A program made the translations under genes and the position numbers. The notes below the pieces were generated by a model. It was not told the DNA's origin, ran no database searches, and saw only the letters and a program-made list of their open reading frames with translations. From the NCBI RefSeq assembly GCF_001422205.1, contig NZ_LMMJ01000010.1:1-64000 (forward strand): 64,000 nt of DNA, written 5' to 3'. Every line of letters begins with the position of its first letter. Position 1 is the stretch's first letter. Below are positions 34,147-42,590 of the stretch, in pieces. The stretch is from Curtobacterium sp. Leaf261 (GTDB lineage Bacteria > Actinomycetota > Actinomycetes > Actinomycetales > Microbacteriaceae).

Positions 34147-35025
34147 ATGCGCGCGAACCGCTGGTTCACCCCGTGGATCCTGATCTTGCCGGCACTCGTC
34201 TGGCTCCTGGCGTTCAGCCTCTGGCCGTCGATCAACACCATCCGCCTGTCGTTCACGAACGCGAGTCCCCTCGGCGGTGTCAGCCGGTACGTCGGGTTGC
34301 AGAACTTCCAGACGCTGCTCGGTGACCCGCAGGTGTGGGAGGCGCTCCTCAACAGCGTCATCTACATGGCGATCTGCCTGCCGCTGCTGACGCTCCTGCC
34401 GCTGCTCATGGCGCTCCTCGTCGAGAAGAAGATGGCCGGCATCGCCTTCTTCCGCACGGCGTACTACACCCCCGTGATCGCCTCGGCGGTCGTGGTCGGG
34501 CTCATCTGGAACTGGATCCTCGACGACCGCGGTGTCATCAACGAGATGGCGCAGCACCTCGGGGTCGTCCAGAGCACCATCCCGTTCCTGACCGACCGGT
34601 GGCTCCTGCTCTTCAGCGCGATCAGCCTGACGGTCTGGAAGGGCCTCGGCTACTACATGATCATCTTCCTGGCGGCGCTCGGGAACATCGGCAAGGACCT
34701 CCACGAGGCCGCCGCGATCGACGGCGCCGGCACCTCGCGCCGGTTCTGGTCGGTCACGGTCCCCGGCGTCCGCGGCACGATGACCCTCGTCGGCATCCTG
34801 GTCTGCGTCTCGGCGCTCCGGGTGTTCAGCGAGCTCTACATCCTGACGAACGGCACCGGTGGTCCCGGCGGCCAGGACAACTCCCTCGTCATGCTCATCC
34901 AGCAGTACGCCCGCGGCTTCACCGGCAACCTCGGCTACGCATCCGCCCTGAGCCTTCTGCTCTTCGTCGTGACGCTCATCCCGATGCTCGCCCTGGCCCG
35001 CATGAACAGCAAGGCGGAACGATGA
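34147..35025 (+). CDS. Sugar ABC permease (MalF type) of the mannoside operon
   Basis: 292 residues with six helices; the EAA loop is DLHEAAAIDGAGTSRRFWSVTVP. ATG 34147 follows AAAGGAGGTCCGCC, a near-ideal ribosome-binding site. It pairs with the permease encoded next, whose ATG overlaps its stop (ATGA). No ATPase is encoded, so a shared ATPase is expected. Confidence 0.92.
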   Translation: MRANRWFTPWILILPALVWLLAFSLWPSINTIRLSFTNASPLGGVSRYVGLQNFQTLLGDPQVWEALLNSVIYMAICLPLLTLLPLLMALLVEKKMAGIAFFRTAYYTPVIASAVVVGLIWNWILDDRGVINEMAQHLGVVQSTIPFLTDRWLLLFSAISLTVWKGLGYYMIIFLAALGNIGKDLHEAAAIDGAGTSRRFWSVTVPGVRGTMTLVGILVCVSALRVFSELYILTNGTGGPGGQDNSLVMLIQQYARGFTGNLGYASALSLLLFVVTLIPMLALARMNSKAER

Positions 35026-36011
35026 CGAACACCTCCACGACCAGCGAACCCGTCATCGGGGGCGTGCAGGGGATCGCGGGCGGTGCCGACGCACCGGACC
35101 GGCGCCGCGCCTCCCGGCAGACCGGCCGCGACGGCATCGACACCCGCGACCGCAACGGCGTGCGCCGCAGGCGCCAGTCGTTCGGCATCATGACGACGCG
35201 CGAGAAGGTCCTTCGCTACGTCCTGCTGATCGTGGTGCTGTTCATCACCGTCGGACCGTTCCTCTGGCAGTTCTCCACGTCGCTCAAGGGCGCCGGCGAG
35301 GACATCTACACCGCCAACCCGTCGTTCATCCCGACGCAGCCGACGATCGCGAACTACCTCAAGGTCGGCAGTGCGATCCCGGTGTTCACCTTCATCGGGA
35401 ACTCCCTGATCGTCGCGGCGATCGACGTCATCGGGAACATCGTGTTCGCCACGCTCGCCGGTTTCGCGATCGCCCGCCTGCAGTTCAAGGGCCGCAAGAT
35501 CGTGCTCGGCCTGTTCCTGGCGACGCTCGTCCTCCCCGGCGAGGCGACGATCATCTCGCAGTTCGTCACCATCAAGGACCTCGGGCTCGCCGACTCCCTG
35601 GCCGGTGTCGCACTGCCCGGCATGATCGCCGCGCTCAACGTCCTGCTCATGTTCAACGCGTTCCGACAGATCCCCGAGGAGATCGACCAGGCCGCGATCA
35701 TGGACGGCGCGAACGCGTGGCAACGGCTGTGGAGCATCGCCCTGCCCGCCGTCCAGGGGACGATCGCCGTCATCGCGATCTTCTCGTTCATCGGCGCGTG
35801 GGACGACTTCCTCTGGCCGCTCATTGTCCTGCAGTCGCCGGACAAGCTCACGCTGACCGTCGGTCTGCAGTACCTGCAGGGGTCGTTCGCGACCGATCAG
35901 CGCATGATCGCGGCGGGCACGATGATCGCGTTCATCCCGATCGCCGTCATCTTCTCGATCCTGCAGCGCTTCTTCTTCAAGGGCGTCGAAGAGGGCGGGG
36001 TCAAGGGCTGA
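35022..36011 (+). CDS. Sugar ABC permease (MalG type) of the mannoside operon
   Basis: 329 residues: a 60-residue polar, Arg-rich N-terminal tail, then six helices. EAA loop: EEIDQAAIMDGANAWQRLWSIALP. Start and stop both overlap neighbours (ATGA at 35022, TGATG at 36009-36013), so expression is coupled to the first permease and to the glycosidase. The tail is longer than usual and may not all be structured. Confidence 0.92.
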   Translation: MTNTSTTSEPVIGGVQGIAGGADAPDRRRASRQTGRDGIDTRDRNGVRRRRQSFGIMTTREKVLRYVLLIVVLFITVGPFLWQFSTSLKGAGEDIYTANPSFIPTQPTIANYLKVGSAIPVFTFIGNSLIVAAIDVIGNIVFATLAGFAIARLQFKGRKIVLGLFLATLVLPGEATIISQFVTIKDLGLADSLAGVALPGMIAALNVLLMFNAFRQIPEEIDQAAIMDGANAWQRLWSIALPAVQGTIAVIAIFSFIGAWDDFLWPLIVLQSPDKLTLTVGLQYLQGSFATDQRMIAAGTMIAFIPIAVIFSILQRFFFKGVEEGGVKG

Positions 36012-37612
36012 TGCGCTTCGGCGTCAACTACACGCCGGCGGTCGGGTGGTTCCACTCCTGGCTGGACTTCACCCCCTCCGACGTCGCCCGCGACTTGGAG
36101 CAGATCGCCTCACTCGGGGTCGACCACGTGCGCATCTTCCCGCTGTGGCCGCTGATCCAGCCGAACCGGACGCTCATCCGCAGCTCCGCGCTCGAGGACG
36201 TGGCGACCGTCGTCGACATCGCCGGTTCGTTCGGGCTCGACGTCAACGTCGACGCGCTGCAGGGGCACCTGTCGAGCTTCGACTTCGTGCCGTCGTGGCT
36301 CGAGTCGTGGCACCGGCGGAACATGTTCACCGAACCGTCCGTCGTCGCCTCGACAGCGTCGTACGTCGAGGCTCTGGCGGCTGCGGTCGCGGACCGGCCG
36401 AACCTGCTCGGGATCACCATCGGCAACGAGGTCAACCAGTTCGCCCACGCACCCCACCCCACTCCGCACGCGGTCTCGCCCGCGGAGGCGTCCACCTGGG
36501 CAGCGACCATGGTCGCCGCAGCGCGGGCCGGCCTGGCCGGGCGCGACGAACTGGCCGTGCCGGCCGGGCTGGCTGCGCCGGACGGACTGGAGGGACGGCT
36601 CGACTCCGGCGGATCGGCGCACGCTGGTGCGGCCGACGGACTGGAGGGACGGCTCGACTCCGCCCCGTCGGCGTCCGACGGACCGTGGGTCACGCTGGCA
36701 CAGTACGACGCCGCCTGGTACGACGACGCACAACCCTTCGGGCCGGACCACGCGGCCGATCACGGGGACATGACCGTGACGCACTCGTGGGTGTTCAACG
36801 GGGCGGCGCGCGTGCACGGACCCCTGGGCGCGGGCAGCGTGCGGCACGGGGAGTACCTGTTGCAGCTCGCGGCGGCCTGGGGTGCTGATGCTGATGCTGA
36901 TGCGGGTGCCGGGGGTTCCCGTCGTCCGAACTGGCTGCAGGAGGTCGGAGCGCCGACGAACGTGGTCCCCGTGGCCGACGCGGCGGACTTCCTCGAGGGG
37001 ACGATCCGCCACGCGGCAGACGTGCAGGACCTCTTCGGGATCACCTGGTGGTGCTCGCACGACGTCTCGCGGTCCCTGGCCGACTTCCCCGAGCTGGAGT
37101 ACGACCTCGGCTTGTTCACCAACGCGGGGGAGTTGAAGCCCACCGGGGAGCGGTTCGCCGCCCTGGCCCGGGAGTTCGGCGGCTCCGACCGAGGTCCTGC
37201 GCTCGCTGCAGCTCGAGGACGCACGAACTCGGGGTCCGACCCGGCCGGGACTCCTGGTTCCGGCATTCTCGACGATCGCCGGGATGGGTCGCCCGGGCCG
37301 GTCGACGCGCTCGTGCTCGACGACGTCGACGAGCTCGGCCGACCGAACCCGGGCTTCCGCGCGGAGTGCGCTCCGGGCGGGCGCTTCGCCCTCGCGTGGG
37401 TGGACCTCGCCGAGGCGCTCGGCCGGGGACCCCGCGTGGTCTTGCGGTCCCGGCTGGCCGAGCCGGGCCTCCAGGCCGGCCCGTCCGTCCCGGTTGGCTC
37501 GTCCGCCCCGGCTGGCTCGTCCATCCGGGCCGACGGCCTCGTCCTGCACAGGGTGCCCGCAGGTGGGGAATCCATCCACATGTCCGTGGCACACCCCGCG
37601 ACGATGCCCTGA
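36011..37612 (+). CDS. GH5-like cytoplasmic beta-mannosidase candidate
   Basis: 533 residues, no signal peptide. A TIM-barrel glycosidase: acid/base E140 in ITIGNEVNQF and nucleophile E311 in NWLQEVGAP, the clan GH-A spacing. Start MRFGVNYTPAVGWFHSWLDF. It resembles the GH5_18 beta-mannosidases that split Man-beta-1,4-GlcNAc from N-glycan cores in bifidobacteria; sub-family is inferred from context and pattern. It is unusual in carrying two copies of DGLEGRLDS (191-199, 209-217) encoded by family A repeat pieces, and an ADADADAGAG tract before the nucleophile strand. Confidence 0.75.
   Translation: MRFGVNYTPAVGWFHSWLDFTPSDVARDLEQIASLGVDHVRIFPLWPLIQPNRTLIRSSALEDVATVVDIAGSFGLDVNVDALQGHLSSFDFVPSWLESWHRRNMFTEPSVVASTASYVEALAAAVADRPNLLGITIGNEVNQFAHAPHPTPHAVSPAEASTWAATMVAAARAGLAGRDELAVPAGLAAPDGLEGRLDSGGSAHAGAADGLEGRLDSAPSASDGPWVTLAQYDAAWYDDAQPFGPDHAADHGDMTVTHSWVFNGAARVHGPLGAGSVRHGEYLLQLAAAWGADADADAGAGGSRRPNWLQEVGAPTNVVPVADAADFLEGTIRHAADVQDLFGITWWCSHDVSRSLADFPELEYDLGLFTNAGELKPTGERFAALAREFGGSDRGPALAAARGRTNSGSDPAGTPGSGILDDRRDGSPGPVDALVLDDVDELGRPNPGFRAECAPGGRFALAWVDLAEALGRGPRVVLRSRLAEPGLQAGPSVPVGSSAPAGSSIRADGLVLHRVPAGGESIHMSVAHPATMP
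36581..36661 (+). repeat. Family A repeat pieces inside the GH5-like coding sequence
   Basis: A 27-bp unit starting GACGGACTGGAGGGACGG occurs identically at 36581-36607 and 36635-36661, in frame, each coding DGLEGRLDS. The first 16 bases are the left arm of the extragenic family A element. They lie in a low-complexity Ala/Gly-rich insertion between two barrel elements. Confidence 0.85.
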
Positions 37613-37655
37613 CCGACAAGACTGGTCACCACTTCATCCATCTCGAAAGGCAACG

Positions 37656-40600
37656 ATGCACGACGACATCCCCCTCACCACCGGCCGCGCCAAGCGGGTC
37701 CTCGACGAGCGCATCCGCCCGGCGATCCACGCGGAGTCCGTCCCGCTGACCGTCGAGTGGAACGAGCTCCCCGGGGAGCCGATCTCGCCGACCGAGGGCC
37801 TCGCGCTGACGTTCGAGCCGTACGAGGTCGGGGCGCCGTGGGGTGCTGCATGGGGCACGACGTGGTTCCACCTGACCGGCACCGTCCCCGCAGCCTGGGC
37901 TGGCAGGCGTGTCGAGGCCCGGATCGACCTGGGCTTCGACATCAACATGCCCGGGTTCCAGTGCGAGGGCCTCGCGTACCGCCCGGACGGCACCCCGATC
38001 AAGTCGATCAACCCGCGCAACCAGTGGGTGCTCATCGCGGAGGACGCCCAGGGCGACGAGAAGGTCGACCTCTACCTCGAGGCCGCGTCGAACCCCGTCC
38101 TGCTCGACTACCACCCCTTCCTGCCGACCGCGCAGGGTGACATCCAGACCTCGTCGTCCAAGCGCCTCTACACGCCGCGGCGCATGGACCTCGCCGTGTT
38201 CGAGCAGGAGCTGCACGAGCTCTCCCTCGACATCGAGGTCCTGCTCGAGCTCCAGGACGAGCTGCACGCCGGCCCCCGCCGGATGCGGATCCTCCAGGCG
38301 CTCGACAACGCGCTCGACGTCCTCGACCTGCAGCACCTCGCCGAGACCGCCGGGGCCGCTCGTGCCGAGCTCGCCGACGTCCTCGCGCAGCCCGCAGAGG
38401 CCTCCGCGCACCGCATCTCCGCCGTCGGCCATGCGCACATCGACTCCGCCTGGCTCTGGCCCGTACGCGAGACGATCCGCAAGGTCGCCCGCACCACGTC
38501 GAGCATGACCGAGCTCATCGACTCCACCGACGACTTCGTCTACGGCATGTCGAGCGCCCAGCAGTACGCCTGGATCAAGGAGCACCGCCCCGAGGTCTAC
38601 GAGCGCGTCAAGGCAGCGGTCGCCGCCGGGCGCTTCCTGCCGATCGGCGGCATGTGGGTCGAGTCCGACACCGTGATGCCGACGGGCGAGTCGATCGTCC
38701 GGCAGTTCTCGCAGGGGCAGCGCTTCTTCAAGGACGAGTTCGGCATCGAGCCGAAGGGCGTCTGGCTCCCGGACAGCTTCGGGTACTCGCCGGCGCTCCC
38801 GCAGCTCATGCGCCGTGCGGGCTTCGAGTGGTTCTTCACGCAGAAGATCTCGTGGAACCAGGTCAACAAGTTCCCGCACCACACCTTCCTGTGGGAGGGC
38901 ATCGACGGCTCTCGGATGTTCTCGCACTTCCCGTCGATGGACACCTACAACTCGCAGCTCTCCGGGTCCGAGGTCGCCAAGGCCTCCCGCCAGTTCAAGG
39001 AGAACCGCATCGCCACCGGCTCGATCGCTCCGGTCGGCTGGGGTGACGGCGGCGGTGGCACCACGCGTGAGATGACCGGCAAGGCGGAGCGGCTCGCCGA
39101 TCTCGAGGGCAGCGCCCGCGTCGCGTGGGAGCACCCCGACACGTTCTTCGACCGCGCTCGCTCGGAGATGCCGAACCCGCCCGTGTGGGTCGGCGAGCTC
39201 TACCTCGAGCTGCACCGCGCGACTCTCACCTCGCAGCACAAGACGAAGCAGGGCAACCGTCGGAGTGAGCACCTGCTCATCGAGGCCGAGCTCTGGTGCG
39301 CGACGGCGGCACTGCAGGCCGGGTTCGAGTACCCGTACGAGGAGCTCGACGCGCTCTGGCAGCAGGTCCTCCTGCAGCAGTTCCACGACATCCTGCCCGG
39401 CACCTCGATTGCCTGGGTCCACCGCGAGGCCGTCGAGCAGTACGCGCGGATCGCCGACCGGCTCACGGCGATCATCAGCCAGGCGGTGCGCGCACTGGTC
39501 GGCTCCGGGGACGCGAGCGTCGTCGTGAACCCGGCCCCGTTCCTCCAGGCCGGTGCGCCCGCGCTCGGCGCGACCGTCGTCGCATCGTCGACCGACGCTG
39601 CGGTGCAGCTGGACAGCTCTGATGACGGGCATGTCCTGTCGAACGACGTGGTCCGGATCGCGATCAGCCGGGAGGGACTCATCACCTCCGCCGTCGACCT
39701 CGCGTCCGGCAGGGACGCGATCGCGCCCGGGCAGGTCGGGAACCTGCTGCAGCTGCACCAGGACTTCCCGAACATGTGGGACGCCTGGGACGTCGACCGG
39801 TACTACAAGAACCGCGTCGAAGACCTGCGGGACGTGTCGAGCATCAGTGCTGACCTCGGGGACGACGGGGTCGCGCGCATCGTCGTCGAGCGGGTGTTCT
39901 CGGAGTCGACGATCACGCAGACGCTCTCGCTCGCGCCCGGGTCCCGGACGCTCCAGATCGCGCAGGTCACGGACTGGCGCGAGACCGAGAAGTTCCTCAA
40001 GGTGGCGTTCCCGCTCGACGTCCGCGCCGAGCACACCATCGCCGAGACGCAGTTCGGCGCGCAGAAGCGGGTGACGCACCAGAACACCTCGTGGGAGGCC
40101 GCGAAGTTCGAGACCTCGATGCAGCGCTACGTGCACGTCGAGGAGCCCGGCTTCGGAGTCGGGCTCGTCAACGACTCGATCCATGGGTACGACGTCTCGC
40201 GTGACGCCGTCGACGGTGACGTCACGACGACCGTGCGACTGTCGCTGCTCCGTGCGCCGCGGTTCCCCGACCCCGAGACCGACCAGGGCGTCCAGACGCA
40301 CCGGTACGGGTTCGTGGTCGGAGCGACCCTCGCGGACACGACGGCCGAGGGTGTGCGCCTGAACCTCGACGCACGCACGGTGTCCGGCGACCACGGGTTC
40401 GAGCCCCTCGTGTCGGTGTCCGGCGGCCTCGTGCTGTCGAGCGTCAAGCTCGCCGACGACCGCTCGGGCGACCTCGTCGTCCGCGTGTACGAGCCCGTCG
40501 GGCAGCGTGCGTCGGGGACCGTGACGGTGTCGGCGCCGGTCACATCGGCCTCGACCGTCACCCTGCTGGAGGGTCCGATCACCGACCCCGCGCAGGCAGC

Positions 40601-40685
40601 GGACGCATCGGTGGACGGCTCCGGCGCGGTCGCAGTGTCGCTGTCGGCGTTCGAGGTCCGGACGATCCGGTTCACCCTGGCCTGA
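37656..40685 (+). CDS. GH38 alpha-mannosidase
   Basis: 1009 residues, cytoplasmic. An N-terminal beta domain precedes the GH38 barrel. Zinc ligands appear in HAHIDSAWLWP (H259, H261, D263), and the nucleophile is D373 in LPDSFGYS. The middle helical domain and C-terminal beta domains complete the fold. It removes alpha-mannose residues from oligosaccharides brought in by the upstream ABC system. ATG 37656 follows CGAAAGGCAACG, 43 bases after the GH5-like stop, as last gene of the operon. With the GH5-like enzyme it would degrade N-glycan-type or yeast-mannan fragments to mannose. Confidence 0.94.
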   Translation: MHDDIPLTTGRAKRVLDERIRPAIHAESVPLTVEWNELPGEPISPTEGLALTFEPYEVGAPWGAAWGTTWFHLTGTVPAAWAGRRVEARIDLGFDINMPGFQCEGLAYRPDGTPIKSINPRNQWVLIAEDAQGDEKVDLYLEAASNPVLLDYHPFLPTAQGDIQTSSSKRLYTPRRMDLAVFEQELHELSLDIEVLLELQDELHAGPRRMRILQALDNALDVLDLQHLAETAGAARAELADVLAQPAEASAHRISAVGHAHIDSAWLWPVRETIRKVARTTSSMTELIDSTDDFVYGMSSAQQYAWIKEHRPEVYERVKAAVAAGRFLPIGGMWVESDTVMPTGESIVRQFSQGQRFFKDEFGIEPKGVWLPDSFGYSPALPQLMRRAGFEWFFTQKISWNQVNKFPHHTFLWEGIDGSRMFSHFPSMDTYNSQLSGSEVAKASRQFKENRIATGSIAPVGWGDGGGGTTREMTGKAERLADLEGSARVAWEHPDTFFDRARSEMPNPPVWVGELYLELHRATLTSQHKTKQGNRRSEHLLIEAELWCATAALQAGFEYPYEELDALWQQVLLQQFHDILPGTSIAWVHREAVEQYARIADRLTAIISQAVRALVGSGDASVVVNPAPFLQAGAPALGATVVASSTDAAVQLDSSDDGHVLSNDVVRIAISREGLITSAVDLASGRDAIAPGQVGNLLQLHQDFPNMWDAWDVDRYYKNRVEDLRDVSSISADLGDDGVARIVVERVFSESTITQTLSLAPGSRTLQIAQVTDWRETEKFLKVAFPLDVRAEHTIAETQFGAQKRVTHQNTSWEAAKFETSMQRYVHVEEPGFGVGLVNDSIHGYDVSRDAVDGDVTTTVRLSLLRAPRFPDPETDQGVQTHRYGFVVGATLADTTAEGVRLNLDARTVSGDHGFEPLVSVSGGLVLSSVKLADDRSGDLVVRVYEPVGQRASGTVTVSAPVTSASTVTLLEGPITDPAQAADASVDGSGAVAVSLSAFEVRTIRFTLA

Positions 40686-40711
40686 CCACGCTGCGGCTCG
40701 CCCGCGCTCAC

Positions 40712-40777
40712 CACGACACCGCCCTGTGCGCAGAACACCGCGCTGCAGGGCGGTGTCGTGCGCGGAGGGCGGTGTCG
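40712..40777. repeat. Family B inverted-repeat element, copy 1
   Basis: Arms CACGACACCGCCCTG (40712-40726) and CAGGGCGGTGTCGTG (40746-40760) form a perfect 15-bp stem with a 19-base loop; a further half-arm GGGCGGTGTCG follows to 40777. The same element lies at 41556-41621 with about two differences over 63 bases. It sits 27 bases past the GH38 stop and can serve as terminator. Confidence 0.85.
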
Positions 40778-40939
40778 CGGGCCCGGGTGCCCGGTGCCCG
40801 AGCGCGACGGGGCGGTCGGGGTGGGGTGGGCGCTTCATCAGTGCGGCTTCTCGCAAGAATCCACCACTCGGGACACAGACGTCGACCCCCGAGCCCGTTG
40901 CATCCGTAGCGTGGCGACACCGATCGCGCGTGATGATCG

Positions 40940-40981
40940 GTGCATCGTGCATCGTGCATCGTGCATCGTGCATCGTGCACC
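40940..40981. repeat. Heptad tandem repeat GTGCATC, six units
   Basis: Five exact GTGCATC units and one GTGCACC run from 40940 to 40981, 24 bases before the ATG of the small membrane gene. Seven-base units are not a multiple of three, and copy changes would alter promoter or leader spacing. Confidence 0.9.
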
Positions 40982-41004
40982 GTCGCATCGAACCAGGAGA
41001 GACC

Positions 41005-41502
41005 ATGTCCCAGTACCCGGCCGCCCAGCCCACCGCACCCACCACGCCCATCGCTCCGCCCCGGCCGGTGCAGATCGCGTTCCTGCTGTTCCTCCTCGTC
41101 GCCCTCACACGCGTGATCACGATCATCATCAGCCTCGCGAGCATCGGCACGGTGCGGGACCAGGCGGTCAAGAACGCGAGCGGAACCGGGGTGTCGTCCT
41201 CTCAGATGGACACGATCGTCACCGGCGGCGTCATCGGAGCGATCGTCTTCGGCGTGTTGTTCCTGATCGCGTTCGTCCTGTTCGCCTTCTTCATGCGTCG
41301 CGGGGCGAACTGGGCTCGCATCGTCCTCACCGTCCTCACCGCGCTGTCCCTCCTGAGCGTCCTCGGCGCATACGGGGTCGGCGCGCTCGGGGTCGTGGCG
41401 GGCATCGTCGCGGTGGTCCTGATGTTCCTCACGCCGTCGAACGAGTACTTCCGGAACGTGAAGGCGCGGAAGACCGGCGTGAACCCCGCGACCGGCTACT
41501 GA
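41005..41502 (+). CDS. Small four-helix membrane protein
   Basis: 165 residues. A Pro-rich start (SQYPAAQPTAPTTPIAPP) is followed by four hydrophobic helices (IAFLLFLLVALTRVITIII, IGAIVFGVLFLIAFVLFAFF, LTVLTALSLLSVLGAYGVG, LGVVAGIVAVVLMFL) and the polar tail KTGVNPATGY. ATG 41005 follows AGGAGAGACC. Unnamed actinobacterial membrane proteins look like this; function unknown. It is flanked on both sides by family B repeats. Confidence 0.75.
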   Translation: MSQYPAAQPTAPTTPIAPPRPVQIAFLLFLLVALTRVITIIISLASIGTVRDQAVKNASGTGVSSSQMDTIVTGGVIGAIVFGVLFLIAFVLFAFFMRRGANWARIVLTVLTALSLLSVLGAYGVGALGVVAGIVAVVLMFLTPSNEYFRNVKARKTGVNPATGY

Positions 41503-41783
41503 CCGTCGGCCGACCTCCGCCCACCCAGTCCCACCCCGGGGTACACCCGGCTCCTCATGACACCGCCCTGTGGGCAGAACACCGCGCTGCAGGGCGGTGT
41601 CGTGTGCGGAGGGCGGTGTCGTGCGAGGACGAGGCCGTGCATGACGGGTCGACGTCGCACAGCCAGGAGTGCGCGTCGCGGACATGTGCCTGTCGGCCTG
41701 AGCCCGGTGAACACGCCAAAACCCCTGGTGAGGGCAGGCTTACCTCGCTAGCGCTCGTCGCCACGGAGTGCTTCCATCAGCAC
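41503..41783. other. Intergenic 280-base stretch
   Basis: No gene was found. It contains the second family B element near its left end and then unremarkable DNA up to the VIT-family gene. An AGGAGTGCG at about 41666 does not lead into a supported reading frame. Confidence 0.55.
41556..41621. repeat. Family B inverted-repeat element, copy 2
   Basis: CATGACACCGCCCTG (41556-41570) pairs with CAGGGCGGTGTCGTG (41590-41604); half-arm GGGCGGTGTCG follows. It has the same orientation as copy 1, 844 bases away, so the two bracket the 41005-41502 gene as direct repeats. Confidence 0.85.
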
Positions 41784-42515
41784 ATGACCACGATCGCGGA
41801 CCTCTCGCACGTCGACCTCGGCTCCTCGGACTCCCGGCCCGATGCCGGTCGCCTCAACTGGCTCCGTGCGGGCGTGCTCGGCGCGAACGACGGCATCGTC
41901 TCGGTCGCCGCGATCGTCGTCGGTGTCGCGGCGGCGTCCGGATCCACGGCGGCGATCGCGGCCGCCGGGACAGCGGGCCTCGTCGGCGGTGCGATCTCGA
42001 TGGCGCTCGGCGAGTACGTCTCCGTGAGCGGCCAGCGCGACGCACAGCGCACCGGCCTCGAGGAAGCATCCGTCCGCGCGACGATCGACGACGAGGACGT
42101 GCCGGCACTCACCCAGCGCTACGAGTCCCTCGGAGTCACCGCGGAGGTCGCCCGCGCGATCGCCGGGGAGCTCGTCCGCCCCGAGGCCCGGGAACGCCGG
42201 ACCGCGATGGCGCTCGCCGCAGCGGAAGAGGACATCGTCAGCCCCTGGCGCGCAGCCTGGGTCTCGGCGGCGACGTTCACGGTCGGGGCGTTGCTGCCGA
42301 TGCTCGCGATGCTGCTGTCGCCCGCGGCCGATCGCGTCTGGATCACCGTCGTCGCCGTGCTGGTCGCGCTGGCGATCACCGGAGCCACGGGTGCGATCCT
42401 CGGCGGTGCGGCGCGGACCCGAGCAACGGTCCGAGTCGTCATCGGAGGAGCCCTCGCCCTCGCTGCGACCTATGCGGTGGGCATGCTGCTGACCGGCCAC
42501 ACCGGCGGCCTCTGA
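41784..42515 (+). CDS. VIT/CCC1-family iron or manganese transporter
   Basis: 243 residues. Helices are seen at the N-terminus (VLGANDGIVSVAAIVVGVAAAS, then GGAISMALGEYVSVSGQRDA) and three more at the C-terminus. The GANDGIVS and MALGEYVS blocks are the VIT signature. The middle, charged segment (EEASVRATIDDEDVPALTQRYE) is the cytosolic metal-binding hub. It moves Fe2+ or Mn2+ across the membrane for detoxification. ATG 41784 gives the family's usual short start. It is transcribed alone. Confidence 0.87.
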   Translation: MTTIADLSHVDLGSSDSRPDAGRLNWLRAGVLGANDGIVSVAAIVVGVAAASGSTAAIAAAGTAGLVGGAISMALGEYVSVSGQRDAQRTGLEEASVRATIDDEDVPALTQRYESLGVTAEVARAIAGELVRPEARERRTAMALAAAEEDIVSPWRAAWVSAATFTVGALLPMLAMLLSPAADRVWITVVAVLVALAITGATGAILGGAARTRATVRVVIGGALALAATYAVGMLLTGHTGGL

Positions 42516-42590
42516 GCCCACCGGCGGCGCCCACCCGCGGGAGCGGGAGCCGCTGCCCACGCGGGAGCCGGCGCGGGATGCCCGTCGCGG

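Larger units (their letters stand above)
40686..41004. other. Gene-free 320-base stretch with repeats
   Basis: No gene was found. It holds the first 63-bp family B element (40712-40777), which can end the GH38 transcript, a run of unremarkable high-GC DNA, and a heptad tandem array (40940-40981) just before the next gene's ribosome-binding site. Confidence 0.7.

Noticed and set aside
37626-41171. Open frame of 1181 codons on the minus strand opposite the GH38 gene
   Set aside because: Shadow of the GH38 gene; no start signal and Arg/Val-rich junk composition.
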